NCBI GenBank assembly: GCA_947451525.1
Contig: CANFZM010000022.1
Span: forward strand, 1 to 43,860
Origin: Flavobacteriaceae bacterium
GTDB lineage: Bacteria > Bacteroidota > Bacteroidia > Flavobacteriales > Flavobacteriaceae
Direction: 5' to 3'
Length of the DNA stretch: 43,860 bases
Below are positions 36,104 through 43,483 of the stretch, one piece after another. Below the pieces are notes generated by a model. That model was not told where the DNA came from. It did not search any database and saw nothing but the letters and a program-made list of their open reading frames with translations. The position numbers were made by a program, and so were the translations under genes. How positions within the stretch are numbered: position 1 is the stretch's first letter; every line of letters starts with the position of its first letter.

Positions 36104-36700
36104 ATGATATACGAATTCAAAGGGTTCATCCCAGTCATACACGAAAGTAGTTTTGTCCATCCGCAAGCCGCGGTTACGGGTAATGTGATTATTGGGAAAA
36201 ATGTATATGTTGGTCCAGGTGCTGCCATCCGTGGCGATTGGGGAGAAATCATCATTGAAGATGGTTGTAATGTACAAGAAAATTGTACCATTCACATGTT
36301 TCCTGGGAAAACAATGGTTTTAAAAGCAGGAGCACATATTGGTCATGGAGCGATTATTCACGGAGCCAACATTGGCGCCAATTCCCTTATCGGAATGAAT
36401 GCGGTAATTATGGACGATGTAACTGTTGGAGATGAATGTATCGTTGGAGCGTTAAGTTTCATCAAAGCCGGAATGCAAATTCCAAACCGAAAAATGGTGG
36501 TTGGAAATCCAGCAACTATAATAAAAGACGTTTCCAATGAAATGATCGATTGGAAAACCAAAGGAACTGCCTTGTACCAACAATTGCCAAATGAATGTTA
36601 CGAAACATTAAAAGCAGTCGAGCCGTTACGTGAAATTCCAGCGGATCGTCCAACACAAGAAGCGTTTTATAAAACATTAGAAGAATTTAAGAAAAGGTAG
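36104..36700 (+). CDS. paaY: PaaY, gamma-carbonic-anhydrase-like hexapeptide protein
   Basis: 198 aa left-handed beta-helix with hexapeptide turns (VTGNVIIGKNVYVGPGAAIR, GAHIGHGAIIHGANIGANSL). His residues in CTIHMF, IGHGAIIHGA are the metal ligands of the gamma-CA family. PaaY proteins hydrolyse CoA esters formed off-path. The stop codon TAG is the first triplet of a palindromic repeat. Confidence 0.9.
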   Translation: MIYEFKGFIPVIHESSFVHPQAAVTGNVIIGKNVYVGPGAAIRGDWGEIIIEDGCNVQENCTIHMFPGKTMVLKAGAHIGHGAIIHGANIGANSLIGMNAVIMDDVTVGDECIVGALSFIKAGMQIPNRKMVVGNPATIIKDVSNEMIDWKTKGTALYQQLPNECYETLKAVEPLREIPADRPTQEAFYKTLEEFKKR

Positions 36701-36720
36701 GGACAATTCGCGAATTGTCC
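36698..36720. repeat. Palindromic repeat at the paaY stop codon
   Basis: TAG then GGACAATTCGCGAATTGTCC, a perfect 20-bp palindrome (36701-36720). Same frame-work as the element inside alaS, with paired changes in both arms. Confidence 0.85.
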
Positions 36721-36737
36721 GTACGAAAAAAAAATAT

Positions 36738-38024
36738 ATGTCAATAACAGAATTCAAAATGCCCAAAATGGGTGAAAGTATTTCCGAAGCAACAATAATC
36801 AGTTGGTTGAAAAACGTAGGTGATTATGTGGAAGCCGAAGAAACTATTTTAGAAGTCGCTACCGATAAAGTCGATAGTGAAGTGCCAGCGCCAGTTTCTG
36901 GGATTATTACAGAAATCCGTTTTCATAAAGATGCTGTAGTTGAAGTTGGCACCGTTTTGGCGTTGATTGAGGTAGTAGGTAGTAGGGATGAGGTTGTAGG
37001 TAATGTAAAAGAGGTAATAGATAATACTACAACACATGACCTAAAACCTAAAACCCAAAACACAAAACCTACAACCCACAACCTACAACCAACAACCTTC
37101 ATAAGTCCATTAATCATTTCAATTGCCCAAAAAGAAAACCTTTCTATTGAAGAACTACAAACCATTCCAGGCTCAGGAGCAGAGGGGCGTTTACAAAAAA
37201 GGGATGTTTTCAACTATTTGAAGGATAGAAAATACTCAATACAATCAAAACCTACAACCCAAAACCTACAGCCTGCAACTTCTTATCCGAAACCAAAAAT
37301 CAATTTCATTGAAGGCAAAGACCGAATTGTAGAAATGGATCGCATGCGCAAAATGATTGCCGATCACATGGTGTATTCCAAACAAACATCGCCACACGTA
37401 ACATCTTACATTGAAGTGGATGTTACGAATTTGGTCAATTGGAGAAACGAAAATAAAGATAAATTTCAAGAGAAATACAACCAAAAACTTACGTTTACAC
37501 CCGTTTTTGTTCAGGCTGTAGCAAAAGCAATTGTAGATTTTCCGATGATTAATGTTTCTGTGGATGAGAAGAATATTATTGTGCACAACGACATCCATAT
37601 CGGAATGGCAACGGCCTTACCAAACGGAAATTTGATTGTTCCAGTAGTTCGAAATGCTAATGAAAAAGATTTAGTAGCCTTAGCAACAGATGTTAATTAT
37701 TTGGCAGATGCTTCTCGAAATAACAAATTAAAGCCTGAAGAAATTCAAGGAAGCACCTTTACGATTTCCAATGTGGGAACCTTTGGAAGTTTGATGGGGA
37801 CCCCAATTATCAACCAACCCGAAGTTGCTATTTTAGCACTCGGAATTATTAAAAAACGTCCCGAAGTGATTACCACTGAAAAAGGGGACGAAATTGCCAT
37901 TAGAAGTATGATGTATCTTTCTTTATCCTTTGACCACAGAGTAGTGGATGGATTTTTAGGAGGCTCTTTTTTAAGAAAAATAGGCGATTATTTAGAACAA
38001 TTTAAGACAAACACAACGCTATAA
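36738..38024 (+). CDS. 2-oxoacid dehydrogenase E2 (dihydrolipoyl acyltransferase)
   Basis: 428 aa. Lipoyl domain 1-75 with the lipoylated K44 in EVATDKVDSEV; E3/E1-binding domain about 126-164 (SIEELQTIPGSGAEGRLQKR); catalytic domain from ~195 with SFDHRVVDGF (H400, D404). Transfers the acyl group from E1 to CoA. The linker 78-120 is encoded by an 18-unit heptamer array and a second linker (about 170-181) by another, both low-complexity (TTHNLQPTT). Branched-chain type is suggested by the E1 and aminotransferase neighbours; no E3 gene is present. Confidence 0.9.
   Translation: MSITEFKMPKMGESISEATIISWLKNVGDYVEAEETILEVATDKVDSEVPAPVSGIITEIRFHKDAVVEVGTVLALIEVVGSRDEVVGNVKEVIDNTTTHDLKPKTQNTKPTTHNLQPTTFISPLIISIAQKENLSIEELQTIPGSGAEGRLQKRDVFNYLKDRKYSIQSKPTTQNLQPATSYPKPKINFIEGKDRIVEMDRMRKMIADHMVYSKQTSPHVTSYIEVDVTNLVNWRNENKDKFQEKYNQKLTFTPVFVQAVAKAIVDFPMINVSVDEKNIIVHNDIHIGMATALPNGNLIVPVVRNANEKDLVALATDVNYLADASRNNKLKPEEIQGSTFTISNVGTFGSLMGTPIINQPEVAILALGIIKKRPEVITTEKGDEIAIRSMMYLSLSFDHRVVDGFLGGSFLRKIGDYLEQFKTNTTL
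36971..37097. repeat. Long heptamer array inside the E2 gene
   Basis: About 18 units in unbroken 7-bp phase: GGTAGTA, GGTAGTA, GGGATGA, GGTTGTA, GGTAATG ... then CTACAAC, CTAAAAC, CCAAAAC, CTACAAC, CAACAAC. The left G-rich and right C-rich halves are complementary. Wholly coding, in the first inter-domain linker. Confidence 0.9.
37247..37279 (+). repeat. Second heptamer array inside the E2 gene
   Basis: AACCTAC, AACCCAA, AACCTAC, AGCCTGC, AAC: about 4.5 units in 7-bp phase, in the second linker. Confidence 0.8.
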
Positions 38025-38027
38025 ATT

Positions 38028-39095
38028 ATGCAAGATATATTGACACCATCTATTAAAATAACTAAAGTTTCTGAATCGAAAGTTAACGAAGTAGATTTGA
38101 ATAACATCACGATGGGAACCAATTTTACTGATCACATGTTTATTTGTGATTATGAAAATGGAGCATGGAGCAATCCAAGAATTGAGCCTTTAGCATTAAT
38201 TCCAACGCATCCTGCAGCCATGGCGTTGCATTACGGACAAGCGATTTTTGAAGGAATGAAAGCAACTTTAGGAAAAGACGGAACTGCCTTATTGTTTCGT
38301 CCTGATGAAAATGCAAAACGATTTAATCATAGTGCGGATCGAATGGGAATGCCGTCTTTCCCAGAAGATTTATTTGTAGAAGCTTTGAAGCGATTCACTG
38401 CTTTAGAAAAAAATTGGATTCCAACTAAAGTAGGAAGTGCCTTGTATTTGCGTCCGTTTATGTATGCCGATGAAGCGTTTATTGGAATGCGTGCCGCAAC
38501 TAGTTATAAATTTATTGTAATGGCATCTCCAGCAGGACCTTTTTTCAATAGAAAAATTAAATTATACGCTGAGAAAAAATACGTTCGTGCCGTAAATGGT
38601 GGAACTGGAGAAGCAAAAGCAGCCGGAAACTATGCTGCAGCGATTCGCCCAACGGAATATGCAAAAGCCAAAGGGTATGATCAAGTATTGTGGTTGGACG
38701 CTCAAGATTTTGAATACATTCAAGAAGTGGGAACGATGAATATTTTCTTCAAAATTGATGGAAAATTCATAACGCCAGACTTAAGTGGTTCTATTTTATC
38801 TGGAATAACAAGAATGAGTGTTATCGATTTATTGCGAAGCAAAGGTTTTGAAGTAACCGAAAGACCCATCACGATTTCAGAAATTATGGAAGCTTCTAAA
38901 AATGGAATTTTGGAAGAAGCCTTCGGAACTGGAACTGCAGTTGGAATTGCAATGATTGAAGAAATTGGAAACAATGATTTATTGATTCAATTTCCAGTTG
39001 AAAATCCAGTTTCTGTGATGGTAAATGATACATTGAATGCTATAAAATTGCAAAACGAAGAAGATAAATTTGGTTGGATTGTAGAGGCAAAGTAA
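38028..39095 (+). CDS. ilvE: Branched-chain amino acid aminotransferase
   Basis: 355 aa, fold-type IV PLP enzyme; moves amino groups between Leu/Ile/Val and 2-oxoglutarate. PLP Lys is K197 in GEAKAAGNYAAAIRP. Other blocks: HYGQAIFEGMKA, RFNHSADRMGMPSF, YIQEVGTMNIFF, SGITRMSVIDLL, EEAFGTGTAVGI. Starts 3 bp after the E2 stop, so clearly co-transcribed: it yields the oxoacids used by the E1-E2 complex. Confidence 0.94.
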   Translation: MQDILTPSIKITKVSESKVNEVDLNNITMGTNFTDHMFICDYENGAWSNPRIEPLALIPTHPAAMALHYGQAIFEGMKATLGKDGTALLFRPDENAKRFNHSADRMGMPSFPEDLFVEALKRFTALEKNWIPTKVGSALYLRPFMYADEAFIGMRAATSYKFIVMASPAGPFFNRKIKLYAEKKYVRAVNGGTGEAKAAGNYAAAIRPTEYAKAKGYDQVLWLDAQDFEYIQEVGTMNIFFKIDGKFITPDLSGSILSGITRMSVIDLLRSKGFEVTERPITISEIMEASKNGILEEAFGTGTAVGIAMIEEIGNNDLLIQFPVENPVSVMVNDTLNAIKLQNEEDKFGWIVEAK

Positions 39096-39105
39096 TAAAA
39101 AATTA

Positions 39106-39168
39106 AACCATTAAGGTATTAAGGTTCATTAAGTTTTACCTTAATTCCCTTATCCCCTTAATGGTTAA
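39106..39168. repeat. Inverted pair of 'CTTAATGG' repeats before the E1 gene
   Basis: AACCATTAAGG (39106-39116) and CCTTAATGGTT (39156-39166) are perfect complements; between them are more ATTAAG/CTTAAT words. Fills the 91-bp gap. Confidence 0.8.
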
Positions 39169-39186
39169 AAAAAATAGTTCGAACAA

Positions 39187-41247
39187 ATGTTAGACAAAAA
39201 TATCCTCGAAAAAGCATTTTCAACAATGGCAACTGCTAAGGCAATGGCAACTTTGTATGAAGATAATTTTAAGATTGTTTCCAAATACGTTCATGCCACT
39301 TCGCGTGGTCATGAAGCGATTCAAATTGCAATGGCGATGCAATTGTTACCGCAAGATTATGCGTTTCCGTACTATCGGGATGATGCAATGTTGTTGGGAA
39401 TTGGGATGCAACCCTATGATTTGATGTTGCAATTGATGGCAAAAAAAGACGATCCGTTTTCGGGTGGACGAACCTATTATTGCCATCCGAGTTTGAAAGA
39501 TGCCGATAAACCAAAAATTCCACACCAATCCTCTGCAACGGGAATGCAAGCCATTCCTGCAACTGGAGCAGCGATGGGTTTTTGGTATAAAGAAGGCCTC
39601 ACCCCAGCCCTCTCCAAAGGAGAGGGTGAAGGAATAGAGAAACCACTTGTTGTTTGTTCCCTTGGTGATGCCTCGGTAACCGAAGGAGAAATTGCCGAAG
39701 CCTTGCAAATGGCTGCCTTAAAACAACTTCCTATTTTGTATTTGGTGCAAGATAATGGTTGGGATATTTCGGCAAATGCTGCCGAAACCCGTGCACAAAA
39801 TGCATTTGAATATGCTAAAGGATTTCACGGAATAGAAGCAATTTCTATTGATGGCGCCAATTTTACCGAAAGTTATTTAGCACTTCAAAAAGTGGTGAAA
39901 ACCATTCGGGAAGAACGAAGACCGTTTTTAGTTCATGCCAAAGTTCCGTTGTTGAACCACCATACTTCGGGAGTTCGTATGGAATGGTATCGTGATGATT
40001 TGGAAGAAGCGCAATCTCGGGATCCGTATCCAGTTTTGATGCAACAATTGTTGGATGCTGGTTTTAAACAAGAAGAAATAAATAAAATTGAGGCTGAGGT
40101 TTCTATCTTGGTTCAAAAAGATTTTGATAGAGCACAAGTAGCAGAAGATCCTTCTCCAGAAGATTTATTCACACATGATTTTGCTCCAACACCAATTACA
40201 GAAGAAGTAGGCGAACGAAATCCACCGCGAGAAGACAAAGTAGTGATGGTAGATTGCGCACTTTTTGCTGTTGAAGAATTAATGAAAAAGCACCCCGACT
40301 GTTTGTTGTACGGACAAGACGTAGGCGGACGATTGGGAGGCGTTTTTAGAGAAGCCGCAACTTTGGCACAAAAATTTGGCGACGAACGTGTTTTTAATAC
40401 GCCCATTCAAGAAGCCTTTATTGTGGGTTCTACCGTTGGGATGTCGGCAGTTGGGTTGAAGCCAATTGTTGAGGTACAGTTTGCCGATTATATTTGGCCA
40501 GGATTGAACCAATTGTTTACCGAAGTCAGTCGCTCGTGTTATTTATCCAACGGAAAATGGCCGGTGAGCATGATTTTGCGGGTGCCAATTGGTGCCTACG
40601 GAAGTGGCGGTCCTTACCATTCGTCTTCTGTAGAAAGCGTTCTGACCAATATTCGAGGGATAAAAATTGCCTATCCAAGTAATGGTGCCGACTTAAAAGG
40701 ACTCTTAAAAGCCGCTTATTACGACCCAAATCCTGTAGTGATTTTGGAGCATAAAGGTTTGTATTGGAGTAAAGTAAAAGGTACCGATGCCGCAAGAGTC
40801 AACGAGCCAAGTGAAGATTATATGTTACCTTTCGGAAAAGCGAATATCGTTCAAGAAATATGGGAGCAAGAAACCGACGAAACTATTACCGTTATCACCT
40901 ACGGAATGGGAGTGCACTGGGCATTAAATGCCTCGGCAACGATGAAAAACCAAGTAGAGATTATCGATTTGCGAACGTTATATCCACTTGATGAAGAAGC
41001 GATTTTCAAATCGGTTAAGAAAGCCAAAAAATGTTTGGTTGTAACCGAAGAACCTACCAATAATTCTTTCGCCAGAAGTTTGGCAGGATTAATTCAAGAA
41101 AAGTGTTTTAAACATTTGGATGCACCTGTAATGTTGATTGGCTCCGAAAATATGCCAGCCATTCCGCTAAACAGCGTTTTAGAGTTTACCATGATTCCGA
41201 ATGTGGATAAAGTACGATTGAAAATGGAGGAACTTTTGAATTATTAG
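39187..41247 (+). CDS. 2-oxoisovalerate-type dehydrogenase E1, fused alpha and beta
   Basis: 686 aa with alpha (1-~330) and beta (~355-686) parts in one chain, as is common in Bacteroidota. Thiamine diphosphate motif CSLGDASVTEGEIAEA with VQDNGWDIS in alpha; beta has YGQDVGGRLGGVF, EVQFADYIWPG, YGSGGPYHSSSVES and ITYGMGVHWAL. Decarboxylates branched-chain (perhaps also aryl) oxoacids onto lipoyl-E2. Residues ~139-148 (LTPALSKGEG) come from a repeat inserted in frame. The TAG stop is the start of hairpin copy C. Confidence 0.93.
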   Translation: MLDKNILEKAFSTMATAKAMATLYEDNFKIVSKYVHATSRGHEAIQIAMAMQLLPQDYAFPYYRDDAMLLGIGMQPYDLMLQLMAKKDDPFSGGRTYYCHPSLKDADKPKIPHQSSATGMQAIPATGAAMGFWYKEGLTPALSKGEGEGIEKPLVVCSLGDASVTEGEIAEALQMAALKQLPILYLVQDNGWDISANAAETRAQNAFEYAKGFHGIEAISIDGANFTESYLALQKVVKTIREERRPFLVHAKVPLLNHHTSGVRMEWYRDDLEEAQSRDPYPVLMQQLLDAGFKQEEINKIEAEVSILVQKDFDRAQVAEDPSPEDLFTHDFAPTPITEEVGERNPPREDKVVMVDCALFAVEELMKKHPDCLLYGQDVGGRLGGVFREAATLAQKFGDERVFNTPIQEAFIVGSTVGMSAVGLKPIVEVQFADYIWPGLNQLFTEVSRSCYLSNGKWPVSMILRVPIGAYGSGGPYHSSSVESVLTNIRGIKIAYPSNGADLKGLLKAAYYDPNPVVILEHKGLYWSKVKGTDAARVNEPSEDYMLPFGKANIVQEIWEQETDETITVITYGMGVHWALNASATMKNQVEIIDLRTLYPLDEEAIFKSVKKAKKCLVVTEEPTNNSFARSLAGLIQEKCFKHLDAPVMLIGSENMPAIPLNSVLEFTMIPNVDKVRLKMEELLNY
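39597..39628 (+). repeat. GC-rich repeat inside the E1 gene
   Basis: CCTCACCCCAGCCCTCTCC then AAAGGAGAGGGTG: CCCTCTCC pairs with GGAGAGGG. Known type of interspersed repeat in Bacteroidota, kin to the double-hairpin repeats at 27184 and 28070. Read in frame. Confidence 0.8.
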
Positions 41248-41391
41248 AAGCAATTTCCAGCTTTCCATTACAAGTTTTTGTTAACAATGCTTTTTTTGTA
41301 AGCCATAAAAAGAGCTTCCGCTGGTCGCTTTTTTATGTCAACAAAAAATAGCATTCTTTCACAAAAAGCTTTCCATTACAATCTGGGCTAG
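41247..41391. repeat. Long covarying hairpin element, copy C (likely operon terminator)
   Basis: Starts at the E1 stop codon. AATGCTTTTTTTGT (41286-41299) pairs with ACAAAAAATAGCATT (41341-41355); inside, CATAAAAAG pairs with CTTTTTTATG. Compared with copy A the arms differ but pairing is kept. The rest of the gap to 41517 shows nothing clear. Confidence 0.85.
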
Positions 41392-41517
41392 GGCAGTTGG
41401 TTTTCAAATGAACATTTTGTTTCTAAAATCCATTAAGAAAAAAAGAAATTTTGCTAGATTAAAAGTATAATTCAGTTATATATTTTTTAGTATCTTTACT
41501 TTATTAAAATTTTGATT

Positions 41518-41763
41518 ATGAATTTAGAACAACATAAAACCAAAATCATTCAAAAAGTAAAAAACATTCAAGACGAAAACCTTTTGAATCAAATTGATAC
41601 TGTTTTAAATGGTAATTATGTTGTGGCATACACAATTGATGGTAAACCTTTAACCAAAAATCAATATGTTAGTCACATAGAATCAATCAGTGAATCTATT
41701 GAAAAAGGTGCCGAAACCTTTACTAAAGAAGAGGTTAAAAAACATATTTTCTCCGTAAAATAA
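41518..41763 (+). CDS. RelB-like antitoxin
   Basis: 81 aa from the ATG at 41518. Helical N-terminus (IIQKVKNIQDENLLNQIDTV) and the sequence YTIDGKPLTKNQYVSHIESI typical of Bacteroidota antitoxins paired with RelE/ParE toxins. Its TAA overlaps the toxin ATG by one base (TAATG). The toxin is broken, so this is an orphan antitoxin. Confidence 0.75.
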   Translation: MNLEQHKTKIIQKVKNIQDENLLNQIDTVLNGNYVVAYTIDGKPLTKNQYVSHIESISESIEKGAETFTKEEVKKHIFSVK

Positions 41764-42018
41764 TGAATCTTGTTTGGTCGGAAGAATCGAGCAATTCATT
41801 AGCAAGAATTTACTTTTATATTCTTCAAGATAGCCCGCAAAATGCAGAAATGGTCATTAATAAAATCATCGAACTTGCAGAGGATTTAAAACAAACAAAA
41901 ATTTCGTCCTATCAGTATTTGGAGTTATAAAATAATCTATGAAAGAAGTTTTGAGAATGTCATAATATTAGATATTTACGATGCAAGACAAAATCCAGAT
42001 AAATTGAATAAGTATTAA
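41763..42018 (+). pseudogene. Decayed RelE/ParE toxin
   Basis: The first frame (41763-41930) gives 55 aa, MNLVWSEESSNSLARIYFY..., a RelE/ParE N-terminus, and then stops. The C-terminal half continues in the +1 frame as KFRPISIWSYKIIYERSF to ...DIYDARQNPDKLNKY (stop at 42016-42018). FR...SYKIIYE and the ARQNP end are hallmarks of the family. About ten residues before KFR seem missing, so a small deletion plus a frameshift killed the gene. Confidence 0.75.
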
Positions 42019-42078
42019 GTTTCTTGGGAATTTTTATCTGTTAATGTCATCTTTTTACTTATCCCAAATAATGTGTAA

Positions 42079-42150
42079 ATGCTTTTATGGCTGCTAGGTC
42101 AGGACCATAGCAGAGCATCACGGCACTAAAGAACACTTCCGGGAGCTGGG
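42079..42150. repeat. Unknown structured repeat, copy 1
   Basis: TTTTATGGCTGC...AGAGCAT...CACTAAAGAACACTTC. Hairpin CTGCTA-GGTC / GACC-A-TAGCAG with an AG loop (42091-42113). About 75% identical to copy 2. Confidence 0.7.
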
Positions 42151-42427
42151 GTTTTATAACTTCATTACCACATTTATGTAACTTTGAGCAGGAATTCTAT
42201 AACAATTGCTGCCACTACTTTTCTAATATTTGTAAAGTATAAAATGATACAATATATTGATTTTAAAAGTAGCAATTTGACAGATTAGCATAATGGCATT
42301 TAAAACATAGAGGTTTTCTAATCTTCCGTCTATGACCAACGAAATGGTACACGAGTTGAATACCCATTAGTTGTTACTGCTAAAATCGGTTTGTCTAGTC
42401 CTGAAATAGGTTTACACTTTTGTTTAA

Positions 42428-42519
42428 ATCCGCGCTATCGGGGATGAATGTTTTATGGCTGCGAGGTCGGGAGACCATTGCAGAGCATAAGGTACTATAG
42501 AACACTTCGAGTAGCGGGT
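42428..42519. repeat. Unknown structured repeat, copy 2
   Basis: Hairpin CTGCGA-GGTC-GGGA-GACC-A-TTGCAG (42459-42483), then AGAGCATAAGGTACTATAGA. It begins with ATCCGCGCTATCGGG, a word found again at 43406-43420, and ends with GTAGCGGG, which can pair with CCGCGCTA. Confidence 0.7.
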
Positions 42520-42616
42520 GGATAAAAAGGATAAATAAAGAGGCTCTTTTGAGAGCAGTGCTTTATATTTTCCTATTTTAATTTAAAGCATATAAAAGTA
42601 TTCGTTTAGTAGCGAG

Positions 42617-43276
42617 TTATAATTTGAATATTTGATAGTTTAAGTTTATATATAAAATTTTGAAGTTTTGACTTGTTGTAAAATATTGAGTATTATTTGA
42701 TGTATACATGCCTAACAATAGTTCTAATTTTTTCCTATTAAATCCAAGTCCAAAATTGGTTGCTCCGTAACTGAAATCTCTTGTGCTATTAACATGAAAT
42801 AGTAATGTTCCATCTGGTAAATATTCGGTTTTCAATTTGCTATATTCGGAACCCCTGTTCATCATAGATTTTCCAAATTTTAGAAACAATTTACTTTCTT
42901 TAGAAATCTTTAAATAATATTTAAGATAGAAATGATAATCTATAAAAACTGTTTTTTCATCTTTTCTTGCGCCAAAATTAAATGATGTCTCATCATTGTA
43001 AAGTAAAATATCATATCTAAATGATTGTGAAAATCCAAGAGATAAAGTATTGGATAAAAAATAGTCTAATGAATAATTGAAAGTGGTACCTGAATTTTGT
43101 AAATCGATACTCGTAAATGCTTCATCGTATGTATTTGCACTTCCATAAATTGGTGTAACTCTATAATCAGGTCCAACTGATAAATACAATTTACCTTTTC
43201 TTTCTGATAATGAATTATGTTCTTGACAAAAAGCAATAGTTGAAAAAAGGATTAGGAGGATGTTTATTTTTTTCAT
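42617..43276 (-). CDS. Putative outer-membrane beta-barrel protein
   Basis: 219 aa. Signal peptide MKKINILLILFSTIAFCQEH (cleavage near residue 18), then alternating aromatic/hydrophobic strands (e.g. TLSLGFSQSFRYDILLY, YHFYLKYYLKISKESKLFLK) and a last strand ending YQIFKL. This is the pattern of small outer-membrane barrels of Bacteroidota; no specific family recognised and no gliding or secretion domain. It stands alone. Confidence 0.7.
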   Translation of the reverse strand: MKKINILLILFSTIAFCQEHNSLSERKGKLYLSVGPDYRVTPIYGSANTYDEAFTSIDLQNSGTTFNYSLDYFLSNTLSLGFSQSFRYDILLYNDETSFNFGARKDEKTVFIDYHFYLKYYLKISKESKLFLKFGKSMMNRGSEYSKLKTEYLPDGTLLFHVNSTRDFSYGATNFGLGFNRKKLELLLGMYTSNNTQYFTTSQNFKILYINLNYQIFKL

Positions 43277-43290
43277 ATTTTAAATTAGTA

Positions 43291-43322
43291 AAAAAAGCAC
43301 AGCAATTCATGCTGTGCTTTTC
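43291..43322. terminator. Intrinsic terminator, bidirectional
   Basis: AAAAGCACAGCA pairs with TGCTGTGCTTTT over ATTCA, with T runs on both strands. It lies directly after the stop of the gene remnant at 43328-43483 on the minus strand and upstream of the barrel gene. Confidence 0.85.
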
Positions 43323-43327
43323 GATTA

Positions 43328-43483
43328 TTAATTGTTTCTTAAATTGTATTTGATTGCATCATTATCTTGAACATAGCCATTAAGATATTCATAGTTACTG
43401 TTATAATCCGCGCTATCGGGTTGTATTTTTTGGGTAATATGTTTGCAAACTTGTAATACGCGTATCAATAACTCGACAATACG
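43328..43483 (-). pseudogene. C-terminal remnant of an unknown protein
   Basis: Open minus-strand frame with no start codon, ending DSADYNSNYEYLNGYVQDND then AIKYNLRNN and TAA, followed at once by a terminator. Codon choice and the terminator suggest the tail of a real gene whose 5' part is lost. The word ATCCGCGCTATCGGG (43406-43420), shared with the structured repeat at 42428, may mark the breakpoint. Confidence 0.4.

Larger units (their letters stand above)
42019..42616. other. Gene-free region with two copies of an unknown structured repeat
   Basis: No credible gene in 598 bp. It holds the two structured repeats described separately. On the minus strand 42330-42425 gives a short open frame (KCKPISGLDKPIL... 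to PFRWS) without a start codon; I cannot name it. It may be a mobile-element or gene remnant. Confidence 0.5.

Noticed and set aside
42330..42425. Insertion-sequence transposase fragment on the minus strand
   Set aside because: The short peptide has no start codon and no DDE or HTH motif that I can name; kept only as a note.
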